A stretch of 10,456 nt of DNA from Candidatus Colwellbacteria bacterium GWA2_46_10. Lineage in GTDB: Bacteria > Patescibacteriota > Minisyncoccia > UBA6257 > Colwellbacteraceae. The notes under the pieces were generated by a model. The model made no database searches and was not told the DNA's origin. It saw only the letters and a list, made by a program, of their open reading frames with translations. The translations under genes were made by a program, and so were the position numbers. Shown here one piece after another: positions 1-7,234 of the stretch; within the stretch, counting starts at the first letter, position 1, and each line of letters starts with the position of its first letter. Location of the stretch: contig MHIS01000017.1 in NCBI GenBank assembly GCA_001817635.1, positions 8,703 through 19,158 on the forward strand, in the 5' to 3' direction.

Positions 1-1
1 C

Positions 2-715
2 TCCCAGCTCTCCAACGAAAACTACCCACAAAGTGAAAGTGGTGACCGCCAGGTAGTAACGGACGAACTCAAAAAGTTCATTGGCCAAGAGATAAAGGTA
101 AAGATCATTAGTCTCAATCCTAGAACTAACAAGCTGATCTTCTCTGAAAGAGAGGTTGGAGCGGAGAACGTAAAAGAGCTACTTCAGAAATACAAAGAGG
201 GGGATGTGATCCAGGGAATAATCTCCGGGGTGGCGGACTTTGGAGCTTTTATTAAATTCGCGGACCAACCAGAGATCGAAGGGCTGATCCATATCTCCGA
301 GCTTTCCCACAACATGCTTGATAATCCTAAGGAGGTGGTCTCGATTGGGGATATGGTGCAGGCAAAAATAGTTGAGATCAAAGAGGGCCGCGTATCTTTG
401 TCATTGAGAGCGCTTCAAGAGGATCCTTGGAGCAAAGCGGGAGAGAAGTTCAAAGGAGGAGACAAGGTTAAAGGAACCATATACAAGCTCAACCCCTTTG
501 GCGCCTTCGTAAAACTTTCTCATGACCTAATGGGTCTGATCCACGTATCTGAATTCGGGAGCGTAGAAGAACTCAAGAAGAATCTCGAACCAGGGAAGGA
601 GTATAATTTCAATATCGAATCAGTAAAACCTGAAGAAAAGCGTATTGTTTTGAAGTTAGTAGGCAAAGAGAGCGCACCCAAACTTCAAAAGAAGGATGGA
701 GAAGAATCTGTATAA
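2..715 (+). CDS. S1-domain RNA-binding protein (ribosomal protein S1-like), 5'-truncated
   Basis: The reading frame is open from the left edge and ends with TAA at 713-715, so the N-terminus lies outside the window; 237 residues are visible. Two full S1 (OB-fold) repeats can be read, at visible residues about 68-138 (GDVIQG...DFGAFIKF...GLIHISEL...VSLSLRAL) and 153-220 (GDKVKG...PFGAFVKL...GLIHVSEF...RIVLKLVG). The end of a third repeat (VKIISLNPRTNKLIFSERE) precedes them. The order GD-V-x-G, FGAF, G-L-I-H-x-S is typical of S1 domains. Tandem S1 repeats point to a ribosomal protein S1-type protein that binds single-stranded mRNA on the 30S subunit; other multi-S1 RNA-binding proteins cannot be excluded without the N-terminus. 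The charged tail (QKKDGEESV) follows the last repeat. The gene overlaps ftsH by 20 bases, which suggests co-transcription and translational coupling. Confidence 0.9.
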   Translation, partial: SQLSNENYPQSESGDRQVVTDELKKFIGQEIKVKIISLNPRTNKLIFSEREVGAENVKELLQKYKEGDVIQGIISGVADFGAFIKFADQPEIEGLIHISELSHNMLDNPKEVVSIGDMVQAKIVEIKEGRVSLSLRALQEDPWSKAGEKFKGGDKVKGTIYKLNPFGAFVKLSHDLMGLIHVSEFGSVEELKKNLEPGKEYNFNIESVKPEEKRIVLKLVGKESAPKLQKKDGEESV

Positions 716-2537
716 AAGTATTTTTCGGGGAGCAGTTATCTTGATTTCGGTTGCTCTCGTCTTTTCTCTTTTCTACCAAGTCCCTGTCCAAGCACCGGAG
801 AAAGTTGGTATATCGGAGGTTGTAAACCTCATTGGGGAGGGTAAGGTTTCCTCGATTGAGGTATCTGGAGACCAACTCAATATCCAACTCCAAGACGAGA
901 CAAAGTTGATCTCCCAAAAGGAGGCTGGGGTTGGCATAACGGAGACGCTCGTAAACCTAGGGGTTTCACCTTCTCAGTTAGCCACGGTAAAGATAGAGGC
1001 GAAGGATGAGTCTGGAGCGCGCTTTTGGATGGGAGTATTAATTCCAACGGTGCTGCCTTTGATAATTTTCGTTGCCATCTTCTACTTCATCTTCCGCCAA
1101 GCAAAGGGCGGAGTGAACCAAGCATTCTCTTTTGGGAGGTCCAACCTAAGTCTTTTTACCAACTTCAAAGACAAGATATCTTTCAAAGATGTAGCGGGAC
1201 TCAAGGAGGCCAAACAGGAGCTTGAAGAAATTGTGGGCTTTCTCAAGGAACCCAAAAAGTATCTGGATATTGGAGCGAAGATCCCGAGAGGAGTTTTGTT
1301 AATGGGGGCCCCAGGAACCGGGAAGACGCTTTTAGCCAGGGCGGTAGCCGGAGAGGCGGGAGTACCTTTCTTTCATATATCAGCTTCTGAGTTTGTGGAG
1401 ATGTTCGTGGGGGTTGGAGCCTCCCGCACGAGAGATGCTTTCAGCACCGCAAAGAAAGCGGCTCCTTCAATACTTTTTATAGATGAGATTGACGCCGTAG
1501 GGCGCGAGCGTGGAGCAGGGCTTGGAGGAGGACACGATGAGAGAGAACAGACTCTAAACCAAATACTCGTTGAGATGGACGGCTTTGAAAGGGATTCCCG
1601 AGTTATCGTGCTGGCCGCCACCAACCGACCCGACGTTCTAGACCAAGCCCTTTTGCGCCCCGGAAGATTTGATAGGAGAGTAATGCTGGATCTTCCCGAC
1701 ATCAGAGAGAGGGAGGAAATATTGAAAATTCACTCTCAAAACAAGCCTCTGGATGAATCCGTTAACTTGAGACAGATCGCCACCCGTACTCCAGGTTTTT
1801 CTGGTGCCGACTTGGCGAACCTTATAAACGAAGCAGCTATCTTGGCTGTTCAGAAAGGAAAGAAGAAAGTGGCCCAAACACATATATACGATTCAATTGA
1901 AAAAGTAATCTTGGGGCCAGCGCGTAAAAGCCGTCTGGTATCGGACAAAGAGCGTGAAATCACCGCCTACCATGAAGCAGGACACGCTTTGGTAGCTGCA
2001 GGCCTCAAGGACTCCGACCCGGTACATAAGGTTTCCATAGTTTCCAGGGGGCGCGCCGGAGGATATACGCTCAAACTCCCCACAGAAGATCGCCGCTTAA
2101 AGACTAAATCTCAATTCCTGGCAGATCTTGCTGTGGCTATGGGCGGATACGTTGCCGAACAGGAAACTTTCAAAGAAATTTCTACGGGTGCATCAAGTGA
2201 TTTACAAGAGGCTACTCGCCTTGCAAGACTTATGGTTACAAGATACGGCATGAGCGAAAATCTAGGTCCAGGAGTTTTTGGAAAGGATGAGGATTTTGTC
2301 TTCTTGGGAAGAGAAATTGGCCACACGAAAGATTACTCCGAGGTGGTAGCAGGGAAGATAGACGAAGAGATCTCTAATTTTCTCAAAAGAGGACTCGAGA
2401 AAGCCCAAAAGATTATTTCTGCCCACAAAGCGATTCTCAAAAAGATCGCGGATACCCTTATCCAAAAAGAGGTTCTTGAACAAGAGGAGTTTGAAAAACT
2501 TATTGGGGGGTTCAAGCTCAAACCCGTAGCTTTCTAG
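696..2537 (+). CDS. ftsH: FtsH, ATP-dependent membrane zinc metalloprotease
   Basis: The 613-residue product has normal FtsH length and is complete. It degrades misassembled membrane proteins and short-lived cytosolic proteins as a membrane-anchored hexamer. Domain order: transmembrane helix about 9-27, extracytoplasmic domain about 28-110, second transmembrane helix about 111-134, then the AAA+ module. Walker A is GAPGTGKT at 204-211, the pore loop MFVG at 236-239, Walker B ILFIDE at 259-264, and the second region of homology ATNRPDVLDQALLRPGRFDR ends at 327, with both arginine fingers (321, 324). The peptidase has HEAGH at 426-430, and Asp502 in TGASSDLQEA is the expected third zinc ligand. 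ATG 696 lies inside the S1-protein gene. A purine-rich AGAAGG touches the ATG directly, too close for a normal ribosome binding site, so coupling to the upstream gene is likely. All catalytic residues are intact. Confidence 0.98.
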   Translation: MEKNLYKSIFRGAVILISVALVFSLFYQVPVQAPEKVGISEVVNLIGEGKVSSIEVSGDQLNIQLQDETKLISQKEAGVGITETLVNLGVSPSQLATVKIEAKDESGARFWMGVLIPTVLPLIIFVAIFYFIFRQAKGGVNQAFSFGRSNLSLFTNFKDKISFKDVAGLKEAKQELEEIVGFLKEPKKYLDIGAKIPRGVLLMGAPGTGKTLLARAVAGEAGVPFFHISASEFVEMFVGVGASRTRDAFSTAKKAAPSILFIDEIDAVGRERGAGLGGGHDEREQTLNQILVEMDGFERDSRVIVLAATNRPDVLDQALLRPGRFDRRVMLDLPDIREREEILKIHSQNKPLDESVNLRQIATRTPGFSGADLANLINEAAILAVQKGKKKVAQTHIYDSIEKVILGPARKSRLVSDKEREITAYHEAGHALVAAGLKDSDPVHKVSIVSRGRAGGYTLKLPTEDRRLKTKSQFLADLAVAMGGYVAEQETFKEISTGASSDLQEATRLARLMVTRYGMSENLGPGVFGKDEDFVFLGREIGHTKDYSEVVAGKIDEEISNFLKRGLEKAQKIISAHKAILKKIADTLIQKEVLEQEEFEKLIGGFKLKPVAF

Positions 2538-2549
2538 ACTATCTTTTAG

Positions 2550-2579
2550 TTGAAAAAGTATGGGGGTATAGTCTATATT
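2550..2579 (+). promoter_or_regulatory. Probable sigma-70-type promoter of the tRNA pair
   Basis: TTGAAA at 2550-2555 and TATATT at 2574-2579 are separated by 18 bases. The predicted transcription start is about 2586, some 8 bases before the first tRNA. An alternative -10 box, TATAGT, overlaps at 2567-2572 but has poor spacing. The position just after the ftsH stop and before two tRNAs supports the call. Confidence 0.55.
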
Positions 2580-2593
2580 GGGCTAAGTTATGG

Positions 2594-2667
2594 GGGCCAG
2601 TAGCTCAATTGGTTAGAGCATCAAGCTTATACCTTGACGGTTGATGGTTCGAGTCCATCCTGGCCCA
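2594..2667 (+). tRNA. tRNA-Ile (anticodon UAU)
   Basis: A full cloverleaf can be drawn by hand. Acceptor stem GGGCCAG 2594-2600 pairs with CTGGCCC 2660-2666; D stem GCTC/GAGC is 2603-2606/2616-2619. Anticodon stem TCAAG/CTTGA is 2621-2625/2633-2637, with loop CTTATAC. T stem GATGG/CCATC encloses TTCGAGT. The anticodon TAT (2628-2630) reads the isoleucine codon AUA. The discriminator base is A2667, as expected for tRNA-Ile. No CCA is encoded. Most bacteria read AUA with a CAU-anticodon tRNA carrying lysidine, so the UAU anticodon is unusual. It is presumably transcribed together with the tRNA-Val gene five bases downstream. Confidence 0.95.
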
Positions 2668-2672
2668 CTAGT

Positions 2673-2746
2673 GGGTGCTTAGCTCAGCTGGTCAGAGCGC
2701 TTCGCTTACATCGAAGATGTCGGGGGTTCGAATCCCTCAGCACCCA
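2673..2746 (+). tRNA. tRNA-Val (anticodon UAC)
   Basis: Cloverleaf: acceptor GGGTGCT 2673-2679 pairs with AGCACCC 2739-2745. The D stem is GCTC/GAGC and the anticodon stem CTTCG/CGAAG, with loop CTTACAT giving anticodon TAC at 2707-2709. The T stem GGGGG/CCCTC has one G-U pair and loop TTCGAAT. Discriminator A2746; no encoded CCA. It ends one base before the stop codon of the convergent methyltransferase gene, leaving no room for a separate terminator. Confidence 0.96.
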
Positions 2747-2747
2747 C

Positions 2748-3302
2748 TTAGGTAACCTCGTATATGTGTATTGGCATATCCCCTTTTCTAGGACAGTCTT
2801 TTGACATCTTCCCTGTCCAGCTACTGAGGGAAAAGACGTATGAAATGATGCGTGCTCCCGGTTTGAGGTCCTTTAAAAGTTTTGATTTATACGCTCCGTT
2901 GAAACTACTAGTAAGAGCGTATAGATATACAACATCTGCATCGGATAGATCGATTTTCAAGGCATTACCTCTTACTATTTTTACGTTAGGCAACGGTTGA
3001 ATTAGGCTCATCAACTTGTTCCAGAGGTATAGGGGGTGAACTATTTCTACTCCTACCACTTTGGCCTTTAGATTCTTCGCACCTATATATCTACAGACCC
3101 TGCCATCCCCGCAGCCAAGGTCATAAAATGTGTCTCCCGGCTTAAGGGATGCTATCCGATTTATCCTCTCAAGATCTTTGGTACGCGTTGGTAGATAAGG
3201 GGCCATATATATCTTTCCTATAAGGAAGCTGCTTATTAGAATGATTACTACAATAAAGAGGAATGTGAGGGCGAAAATACTCAATAATACTGGAGTTCCC
3301 AT
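2748..3302 (-). CDS. Membrane-anchored class I SAM-dependent methyltransferase
   Basis: The 184-residue protein starts with one strongly hydrophobic helix (about residues 5-29, rich in I/L/V/F) that should anchor it in the cytoplasmic membrane with the enzyme in the cytosol. The soluble part shows the SAM-binding motif I, FYDLGCGDGR, near residues 59-68, and the acidic residue after strand 2 in VVGVEI. It is short for a methyltransferase and ends without an evident substrate-recognition domain. The PYLPTRTKDLERINRIASL stretch before motif I resembles the lead-in of small DOT1-like/RrmJ-fold methyltransferases often seen in CPR genomes. The substrate is unknown. A perfect TATAAT on this strand ends about 16 bases before the ATG, so the mRNA leader would be very short. 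It is convergent with the tRNA-Val gene. Confidence 0.8.
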   Translation of the reverse strand: MGTPVLLSIFALTFLFIVVIILISSFLIGKIYMAPYLPTRTKDLERINRIASLKPGDTFYDLGCGDGRVCRYIGAKNLKAKVVGVEIVHPLYLWNKLMSLIQPLPNVKIVRGNALKIDLSDADVVYLYALTSSFNGAYKSKLLKDLKPGARIISYVFSLSSWTGKMSKDCPRKGDMPIHIYEVT

Positions 3303-3461
3303 ATGGTGTTGGTTTCTATTATAGTGTCTATACTAGTATAAGCCGAGGGCGGTTCGGTGTAGCGGGAAATGCTGGAGAAGCCCACATAGTGACTACCTAG
3401 GCAACTAGATAAGCGGAGGTTCACTAAAGCAAGTTCGTACAGAAGCGTACAATCTCACAAG
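3303..3461. other. Divergent intergenic region with short inverted repeats
   Basis: This 159-base gap separates the divergent methyltransferase and hydrolase genes. It holds a perfect 12-base palindrome, TATACTAGTATA, at 3329-3340, next to the TATAAT of the minus-strand gene, which could be an operator. It also holds a small hairpin CCGA...TCGG near 3343-3357 and GTAC-AGAAGC-GTAC near 3436-3451. The stretch from 3341 to 3461 is moderately GC-rich and could be a structured leader of the hydrolase-murF-ddl transcript. I recognise no known riboswitch or RNA in it. No convincing plus-strand promoter was found. Confidence 0.3.
3318..3323 (-). promoter_or_regulatory. -10 box for the methyltransferase gene
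   Basis: TATAAT reads perfectly on the minus strand at 3323-3318. The ATG of the methyltransferase is at 3302, so a start about 7 bases beyond the box gives a 5' leader of only about 9 bases. No good -35 box is visible at the usual distance (TCGGCT at 17 bases). Confidence 0.4.
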
Positions 3462-4226
3462 ATGCTCCCATTATCTCAAAAACAAATATCTATAAGGGGC
3501 CTGTTGGTTAACTACTACACAAGGGTGGGTGACAACAGGCAACATAAAAAAACGTTCATCTTTCTTCACGGTTGGCGCTCAAGTGGAACTATTTGGTTTG
3601 CTATCACCAGCAAGATAACTGATGCAAATCTATGTTGTATGGATTTCCCTGGTTTTGGTAGATCCACCTTGCCCCAGGGAGTTATGGATTTAAACGAATA
3701 CGCCAGTATTGTTAGGGATTTTATTAGCAAACTCGGCCTTACAAATATCACCCTGGTGGGACACTCCTTTGGCGGTAGAGTTGCCATTAAGCTTGTCTCC
3801 ACAAATCCCGAGTTGGTGAGCCGATTAGTTTTGGTGGATAGTGCTGGGTTTGCCAGTTCTGCCAGTAGAAAGGCCGCGTTAGGAATCGTGGCTAGGATGG
3901 TAAGGCCGCTTTTTAGACCAGCCTTCATGCACTCTCTGAGGCGGAAGATATATACCCTTATGGGAACGGAGGATTATGTCGCCACCCCAGAGTTGAAGGA
4001 CACCTTCGTAAAAGTAGTTAACGAAGACCTCTCTGATGCGATGCGCACCATTAAAACGCAAACCCTTATAGTATGGGGGGGGCAAGACAAGGAAACTCCG
4101 CTTGCTATGGGGGAAAAGATACACTCTTTAATACCCCACTCTCGTCTGGAGGTTATAAAAAACGCAGGCCACTTTAGTTTTCTAGATAACCCTTCGGCCT
4201 TCACAAACCTTTTAAACAACGTTTAA
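3462..4226 (+). CDS. Alpha/beta-fold hydrolase
   Basis: This complete 254-residue protein has the standard alpha/beta-hydrolase layout. The oxyanion-hole motif is FLHGW at 34-38, DFPGFGRS follows at 61-68, and the nucleophile elbow GHSFGG at 100-105 gives catalytic Ser102. The acid is probably Asp209 in WGGQDKETP, and His237 in NAGHFSFLDNP completes the triad. A cap region lies between about 130 and 195. No signal peptide or membrane segment is visible, so it is probably cytosolic. The specific substrate cannot be read from sequence; esterase, C-C hydrolase and haloperoxidase-like members share these motifs. It is the first of three genes with 3-4 base gaps, followed by murF-like and ddl, so a role linked to the cell envelope is possible but only inferred from position. 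There is no Shine-Dalgarno sequence before the ATG. Confidence 0.9.
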   Translation: MLPLSQKQISIRGLLVNYYTRVGDNRQHKKTFIFLHGWRSSGTIWFAITSKITDANLCCMDFPGFGRSTLPQGVMDLNEYASIVRDFISKLGLTNITLVGHSFGGRVAIKLVSTNPELVSRLVLVDSAGFASSASRKAALGIVARMVRPLFRPAFMHSLRRKIYTLMGTEDYVATPELKDTFVKVVNEDLSDAMRTIKTQTLIVWGGQDKETPLAMGEKIHSLIPHSRLEVIKNAGHFSFLDNPSAFTNLLNNV

Positions 4227-4230
4227 TTAA

Positions 4231-5646
4231 ATGAATCCTATTAAGATAATTGAAAGAAGTATTTACCTCCTCCAACTAGAGAACTATCATTTAACGCGCT
4301 TTGTGAGGCTATGCCTTAGATCGCCCAAGACTTCTTCTCCTAAAATAGTTTGGACACCCAAGTTGATGGTGATATCTAGTTTAGCGCTTTTAGCGCAGAT
4401 ATCATCTGCTTACTTAGGATCGACTATCTGGGGTGGGTGGGCAGCCTTTTTAGCCTTTCTTTATATCCTATCCTTCGTTTATTTTGTTTTTCTTATAATC
4501 AGCACTATTCTCTTCACTCCCATCGACTATCCAATCAAGCAATATTTAGTATCCAAGGCGAAGAGAAAAATTTTAAGGCTACAACCCAAACTAAAGATAG
4601 TTGGCACCACGGGTAGCTATGGCAAAACTACCACCAAAGAAGTTGTGGCTTCCGTATTGTCTCAGGGGTTCAAGGTTCTCAAAACTCCTGAAAACTTCAA
4701 CACCCCACTAGGAATAGCTCGTTTTATTTTGAAAGATGTATCTGATAGTACTGAAGTATTAGTAATTGAGATGGGGGCGTATAGGCGAGGGGATATTAAG
4801 AAGCTTTGTGCGCTAACCCCCCCGGATGTAGTAATTCTCACGGGCATTAACGAAAGCCACCTAGAGAGGTTCGGCTCACTAGAGAATACAATCGAGGCAA
4901 AGTTTGAAATAGTAAAAGCATTAAAGGGCTCTGGTTTCGCGGTGCTGAATGCGGATGATAATCTGGTGGTTAAAAACTACAAACGTTTCTGCGGGGAAAA
5001 TCTCTATTTTTACTCATCAAGCAAACATCCCCTAGCATCTATATACACGGAAAGGGTTAGGTTTGACCCCGAGAATCTTCGCCTGGAGTTAGTGCTTAAC
5101 CGAGATGGTGACAAATACAATTTCTCTGTGCCTTTCTTGGGTAAGTACATCGCTGGAACCATAGGTGCAGCTATAATCGTTGCCAGCAAGTTGGGCTTAA
5201 GCAGAGCCCAAATTGAAAAAGGCATCACTCAGCTGAGGCCATCTCCCCACAGACTTGAAGTTGTATCCAATAAAAACAAGGTGGTGGTGATAGATGATAG
5301 TTATAACGGCAATCCAGATGGTGTGCGTGAGGCCATCAACGCGCTATCTCAATTCAAGCAGAGCCGCAGAATATATGTAACCCCAGGGCTAGTAGAAATG
5401 GGAAGTGTGAGCGCTAAGGTGCATGAGCGAATTGGCGAAGAATTAGCTTCTGTAGCTAGTTTGGTGATCCTAATTCGCAATAGCGTCACGGGGCATATAG
5501 CCGATGGCCTTAAGCGGCAGGGCTTTCCCGTAGGTGATATAATGTGGTTCGATACTGCCAGGGCAGCCAGAGCGGCCCTGCCTAATATCGTGAGGGCAGG
5601 CGATGTTATCCTTTTCCAGAATGACTGGCCAGAAAATTATATTTAG
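4231..5646 (+). CDS. murF: MurF-like Mur ligase with N-terminal membrane anchor
   Basis: The protein has 471 residues. Two hydrophobic segments at about 43-63 and 67-95 precede the ligase, an arrangement absent from classical cytosolic MurF. The Mur ligase core follows: P-loop GTTGSYGKTTTKE at 125-137, EMGAYRRGDI at about 180-189, GINESHLERFGS near 205-216, and the C-terminal domain with DDSYNGNP at 355-362, the MurF hallmark (usually DDSYNANP). The expected reaction is ATP-dependent addition of D-Ala-D-Ala to UDP-MurNAc-tripeptide. The next gene is ddl, three bases downstream, which makes that dipeptide and supports the MurF assignment. Differences from canonical MurF: the C-terminal KGSR-type motif is replaced by LFQNDWPENY. 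A related Mur ligase family acting on another cell-wall substrate cannot be fully excluded. The start at 4231, four bases after the hydrolase stop, preserves the membrane segments. Confidence 0.88.
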   Translation: MNPIKIIERSIYLLQLENYHLTRFVRLCLRSPKTSSPKIVWTPKLMVISSLALLAQISSAYLGSTIWGGWAAFLAFLYILSFVYFVFLIISTILFTPIDYPIKQYLVSKAKRKILRLQPKLKIVGTTGSYGKTTTKEVVASVLSQGFKVLKTPENFNTPLGIARFILKDVSDSTEVLVIEMGAYRRGDIKKLCALTPPDVVILTGINESHLERFGSLENTIEAKFEIVKALKGSGFAVLNADDNLVVKNYKRFCGENLYFYSSSKHPLASIYTERVRFDPENLRLELVLNRDGDKYNFSVPFLGKYIAGTIGAAIIVASKLGLSRAQIEKGITQLRPSPHRLEVVSNKNKVVVIDDSYNGNPDGVREAINALSQFKQSRRIYVTPGLVEMGSVSAKVHERIGEELASVASLVILIRNSVTGHIADGLKRQGFPVGDIMWFDTARAARAALPNIVRAGDVILFQNDWPENYI

Positions 5647-5649
5647 ACC

Positions 5650-6822
5650 ATGAATATAGGTATTTTCTTTGGAAGTAGAAGTCCCGAACACGATGTTTCC
5701 ATTATCACAGGAACCCTAATAGCCAAAGGGTTAGGGCAACTTGGACACAAAGTAGTACCTGTTTACATAAGCAAGGAAGGAAGTTGGTATGTGGGAGAGC
5801 CCCTAGGAGATTTGAATTTTTACAAACAAACCTCGTGGCAAAGCAAGCTTAACCAATATGCGAACTACACTATTAGCACCCATTCCCCTAAGGGGAAAAT
5901 GGTTCTTACGAAGCCAGGCATTAGTAAGAAAAGTTTCATTGTCGACATAGCCTTTCCGGCATTCCACGGAGCGAACGGGGAAGACGGCACCATTCAAGGT
6001 CTTTTCGAGATATTTAATATTCCCTACGTGGGATGTGATGTGCTTTCTTCCGCCGTGACTATGGATAAGGTACTAACTAAAGAGCTCTATGAAAAATATG
6101 ATATTCCAACAACGAAATTTATTTACTTTAGCAAGTCTCAATGGGAGGAGGGTCGATCACTAGTTCTTGAGAGGTTAAAGGGCCTCGACATGCCCGTTTT
6201 TATAAAGCCAGCACGATTAGGCTCCTCCATAGGTATTACAAGAGCCACTAATGAGAAAGAGGTTATATTAGCCGTTGAGGTAGCCTTACATTACGACGAT
6301 AAAATATTGATAGAGGATGTGGTACCTAATTTGATAGACATAACTTGTGCGGTTTTAGGAAACGAAAACCCCAAGGCATCTCTACTTCAAGAGTCCGCCT
6401 TCCAAGGAGAGTTTTTCTCTTATGCTGAAAAGTACCTTGAGGAAGGTGGAGCCCAGTTTGGCAAAGCTGAAAAAAAGCTGATTATTCCATCTAGCCTAGA
6501 TAAAATTACTACACAGAAAATACAGGACTTGTCTGTTAAAGTATATAAACTTCTTGGGTGCTCCGGCACGGCTAGGGTGGACTTTTTATATAACAAGGCA
6601 TCTTCCGAATTTTTTGCAAATGAAGTCAACACTCTGCCTGGAACTCTATACCACCATCTTTGGAAAGCTAGTGGGGTCAGTTTTAGCGAGCTTCTGACAG
6701 AACTTCTAAACCTAGCCCAGGAAAGATACCAACGTAAACAAAGACTTACATATACTTTTGAATCGGACATATTGAGCCAAGCTAATTTCAACAAGGCAAA
6801 ACTCCAGGGATTGAGCGACTAA
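5650..6822 (+). CDS. ddl: D-alanine--D-alanine ligase
   Basis: This 390-residue ATP-grasp enzyme joins two D-alanines in the cytosol for peptidoglycan synthesis. The visible motifs are FFGSRSPEHDVS at 6-17, with the substrate-binding Glu13, and FHGANGEDG at 105-113 in the N-terminal domain. The glycine-rich ATP loop PARLGSSIG is at 187-195, ARVDF at 308-312, and the metal/substrate motif EVNTLPG at 325-331. The omega-loop region FFSYAEKY at 255-262 has the tyrosine arrangement of ordinary D-Ala-D-Ala ligases rather than the histidine-type loop of VanA D-Ala-D-Lac ligases, so vancomycin-type depsipeptide synthesis is not expected. The protein is slightly longer than E. coli DdlB, mainly through the 60-90 segment and a C-terminal tail. 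It is the last gene of the hydrolase-murF-ddl set; a strong terminator follows 23 bases after the stop. Confidence 0.96.
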   Translation: MNIGIFFGSRSPEHDVSIITGTLIAKGLGQLGHKVVPVYISKEGSWYVGEPLGDLNFYKQTSWQSKLNQYANYTISTHSPKGKMVLTKPGISKKSFIVDIAFPAFHGANGEDGTIQGLFEIFNIPYVGCDVLSSAVTMDKVLTKELYEKYDIPTTKFIYFSKSQWEEGRSLVLERLKGLDMPVFIKPARLGSSIGITRATNEKEVILAVEVALHYDDKILIEDVVPNLIDITCAVLGNENPKASLLQESAFQGEFFSYAEKYLEEGGAQFGKAEKKLIIPSSLDKITTQKIQDLSVKVYKLLGCSGTARVDFLYNKASSEFFANEVNTLPGTLYHHLWKASGVSFSELLTELLNLAQERYQRKQRLTYTFESDILSQANFNKAKLQGLSD

Positions 6823-6845
6823 AAGTCCTAGCTGTTTGGACCCCC

Positions 6846-6885
6846 ACAAAAGCAAAAGCACCCGATCGGGTGCCTTTGCTTTTGT
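6846..6885. terminator. Bidirectional intrinsic terminator between ddl and csp
   Basis: An 18-bp inverted repeat (6846-6863 with 6868-6885) encloses a GATC loop; the only mismatch is A6857/C6874. The GC core CACCC/GGGTG is flanked by A-rich and T-rich arms, so on either strand the stem ends in a T-rich tract (CTTTGCTTTTGT or its mirror). It ends one base beyond the csp stop codon and begins 24 bases after the ddl stop, so it can serve both convergent genes. Confidence 0.88.
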
Positions 6886-6886
6886 C

Positions 6887-7084
6887 TTATGCGCGACTTA
6901 CGTTGACTGCGTTCTGCCCCTTTGGGCTGTCCGCAACCTCGAAAGTCACTGTGTCTCCCTCCTTGAGTTCATCGAACTCTACGCCTTTGAGCTCATTGGA
7001 GTGAAAGAACAGATCTTTCGCTTCTCCCTCACGGGAGATGAACCCAAAACCGCGGTCGGTGAGACGAGCGATTTTACCTTCCAT
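6887..7084 (-). CDS. Cold-shock domain protein (CspA family)
   Basis: The 65-residue protein is a single cold-shock domain, the normal size for a bacterial Csp. RNP1 is seen as RGFGFISREG (residues about 11-20) and RNP2 as DLFFHSNEL (about 24-32), the aromatic nucleic-acid binding face. The C-terminal strands read GDTVTFEVADSPKGQNAVNV. Family members bind single-stranded RNA or DNA and act as RNA chaperones or translation enhancers. The N-terminus lacks the usual KWFN (here GKIARLTDRGFGF), so one binding tryptophan is missing, as in some divergent Csps. The gene has its own promoter and a leader of about 85 nt, and ends in the terminator shared with ddl. No clear Shine-Dalgarno sequence precedes the ATG. 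The structured RNA and hammerhead ribozyme lie directly upstream on the same strand. Confidence 0.93.
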   Translation of the reverse strand: MEGKIARLTDRGFGFISREGEAKDLFFHSNELKGVEFDELKEGDTVTFEVADSPKGQNAVNVSRA

Positions 7085-7159
7085 TTTGTTTATTAATTAC
7101 TTTGTTAAACAACCAAGTGGACCCTCTGTACAAAAACCCGACTACCTCTTTAGACAGCT

Positions 7160-7172
7160 CCTACCTTGTAGG
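7160..7172 (-). promoter_or_regulatory. 5'-end hairpin of the csp leader
   Basis: CCTAC-AAG-GTAGG forms a 5-bp stem with a 3-nt loop. It lies at the predicted 5' end of the csp mRNA, followed by about 75 nt of leader. A 5'-terminal hairpin could stabilise the mRNA; csp leaders are commonly structured and thermoregulated. That role here is inference. Confidence 0.4.
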
Positions 7173-7176
7173 GCGC

Positions 7177-7205
7177 AATTTATCATAGTCAAAGAATTAT
7201 GTCAA
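7177..7205 (-). promoter_or_regulatory. Promoter of the csp gene
   Basis: On the minus strand a perfect -35 box TTGACA (7205-7200) is followed after exactly 17 bases by TAAATT (7182-7177). The preceding TGA makes an extended -10 (TGaTAAATT). The transcription start is expected near 7170, giving a leader of about 85 nt before the ATG at 7084. It lies 29 bases beyond the 3' edge of the hammerhead ribozyme. Confidence 0.8.
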
Positions 7206-7234
7206 TACAGACACCAATTCGTTTATCTAGGGGG

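Noticed and set aside
2764..3000. Plus-strand open frame opposite the membrane-anchored methyltransferase
   Set aside because: It is a shadow of the minus-strand gene, which has a clear SAM-binding motif.
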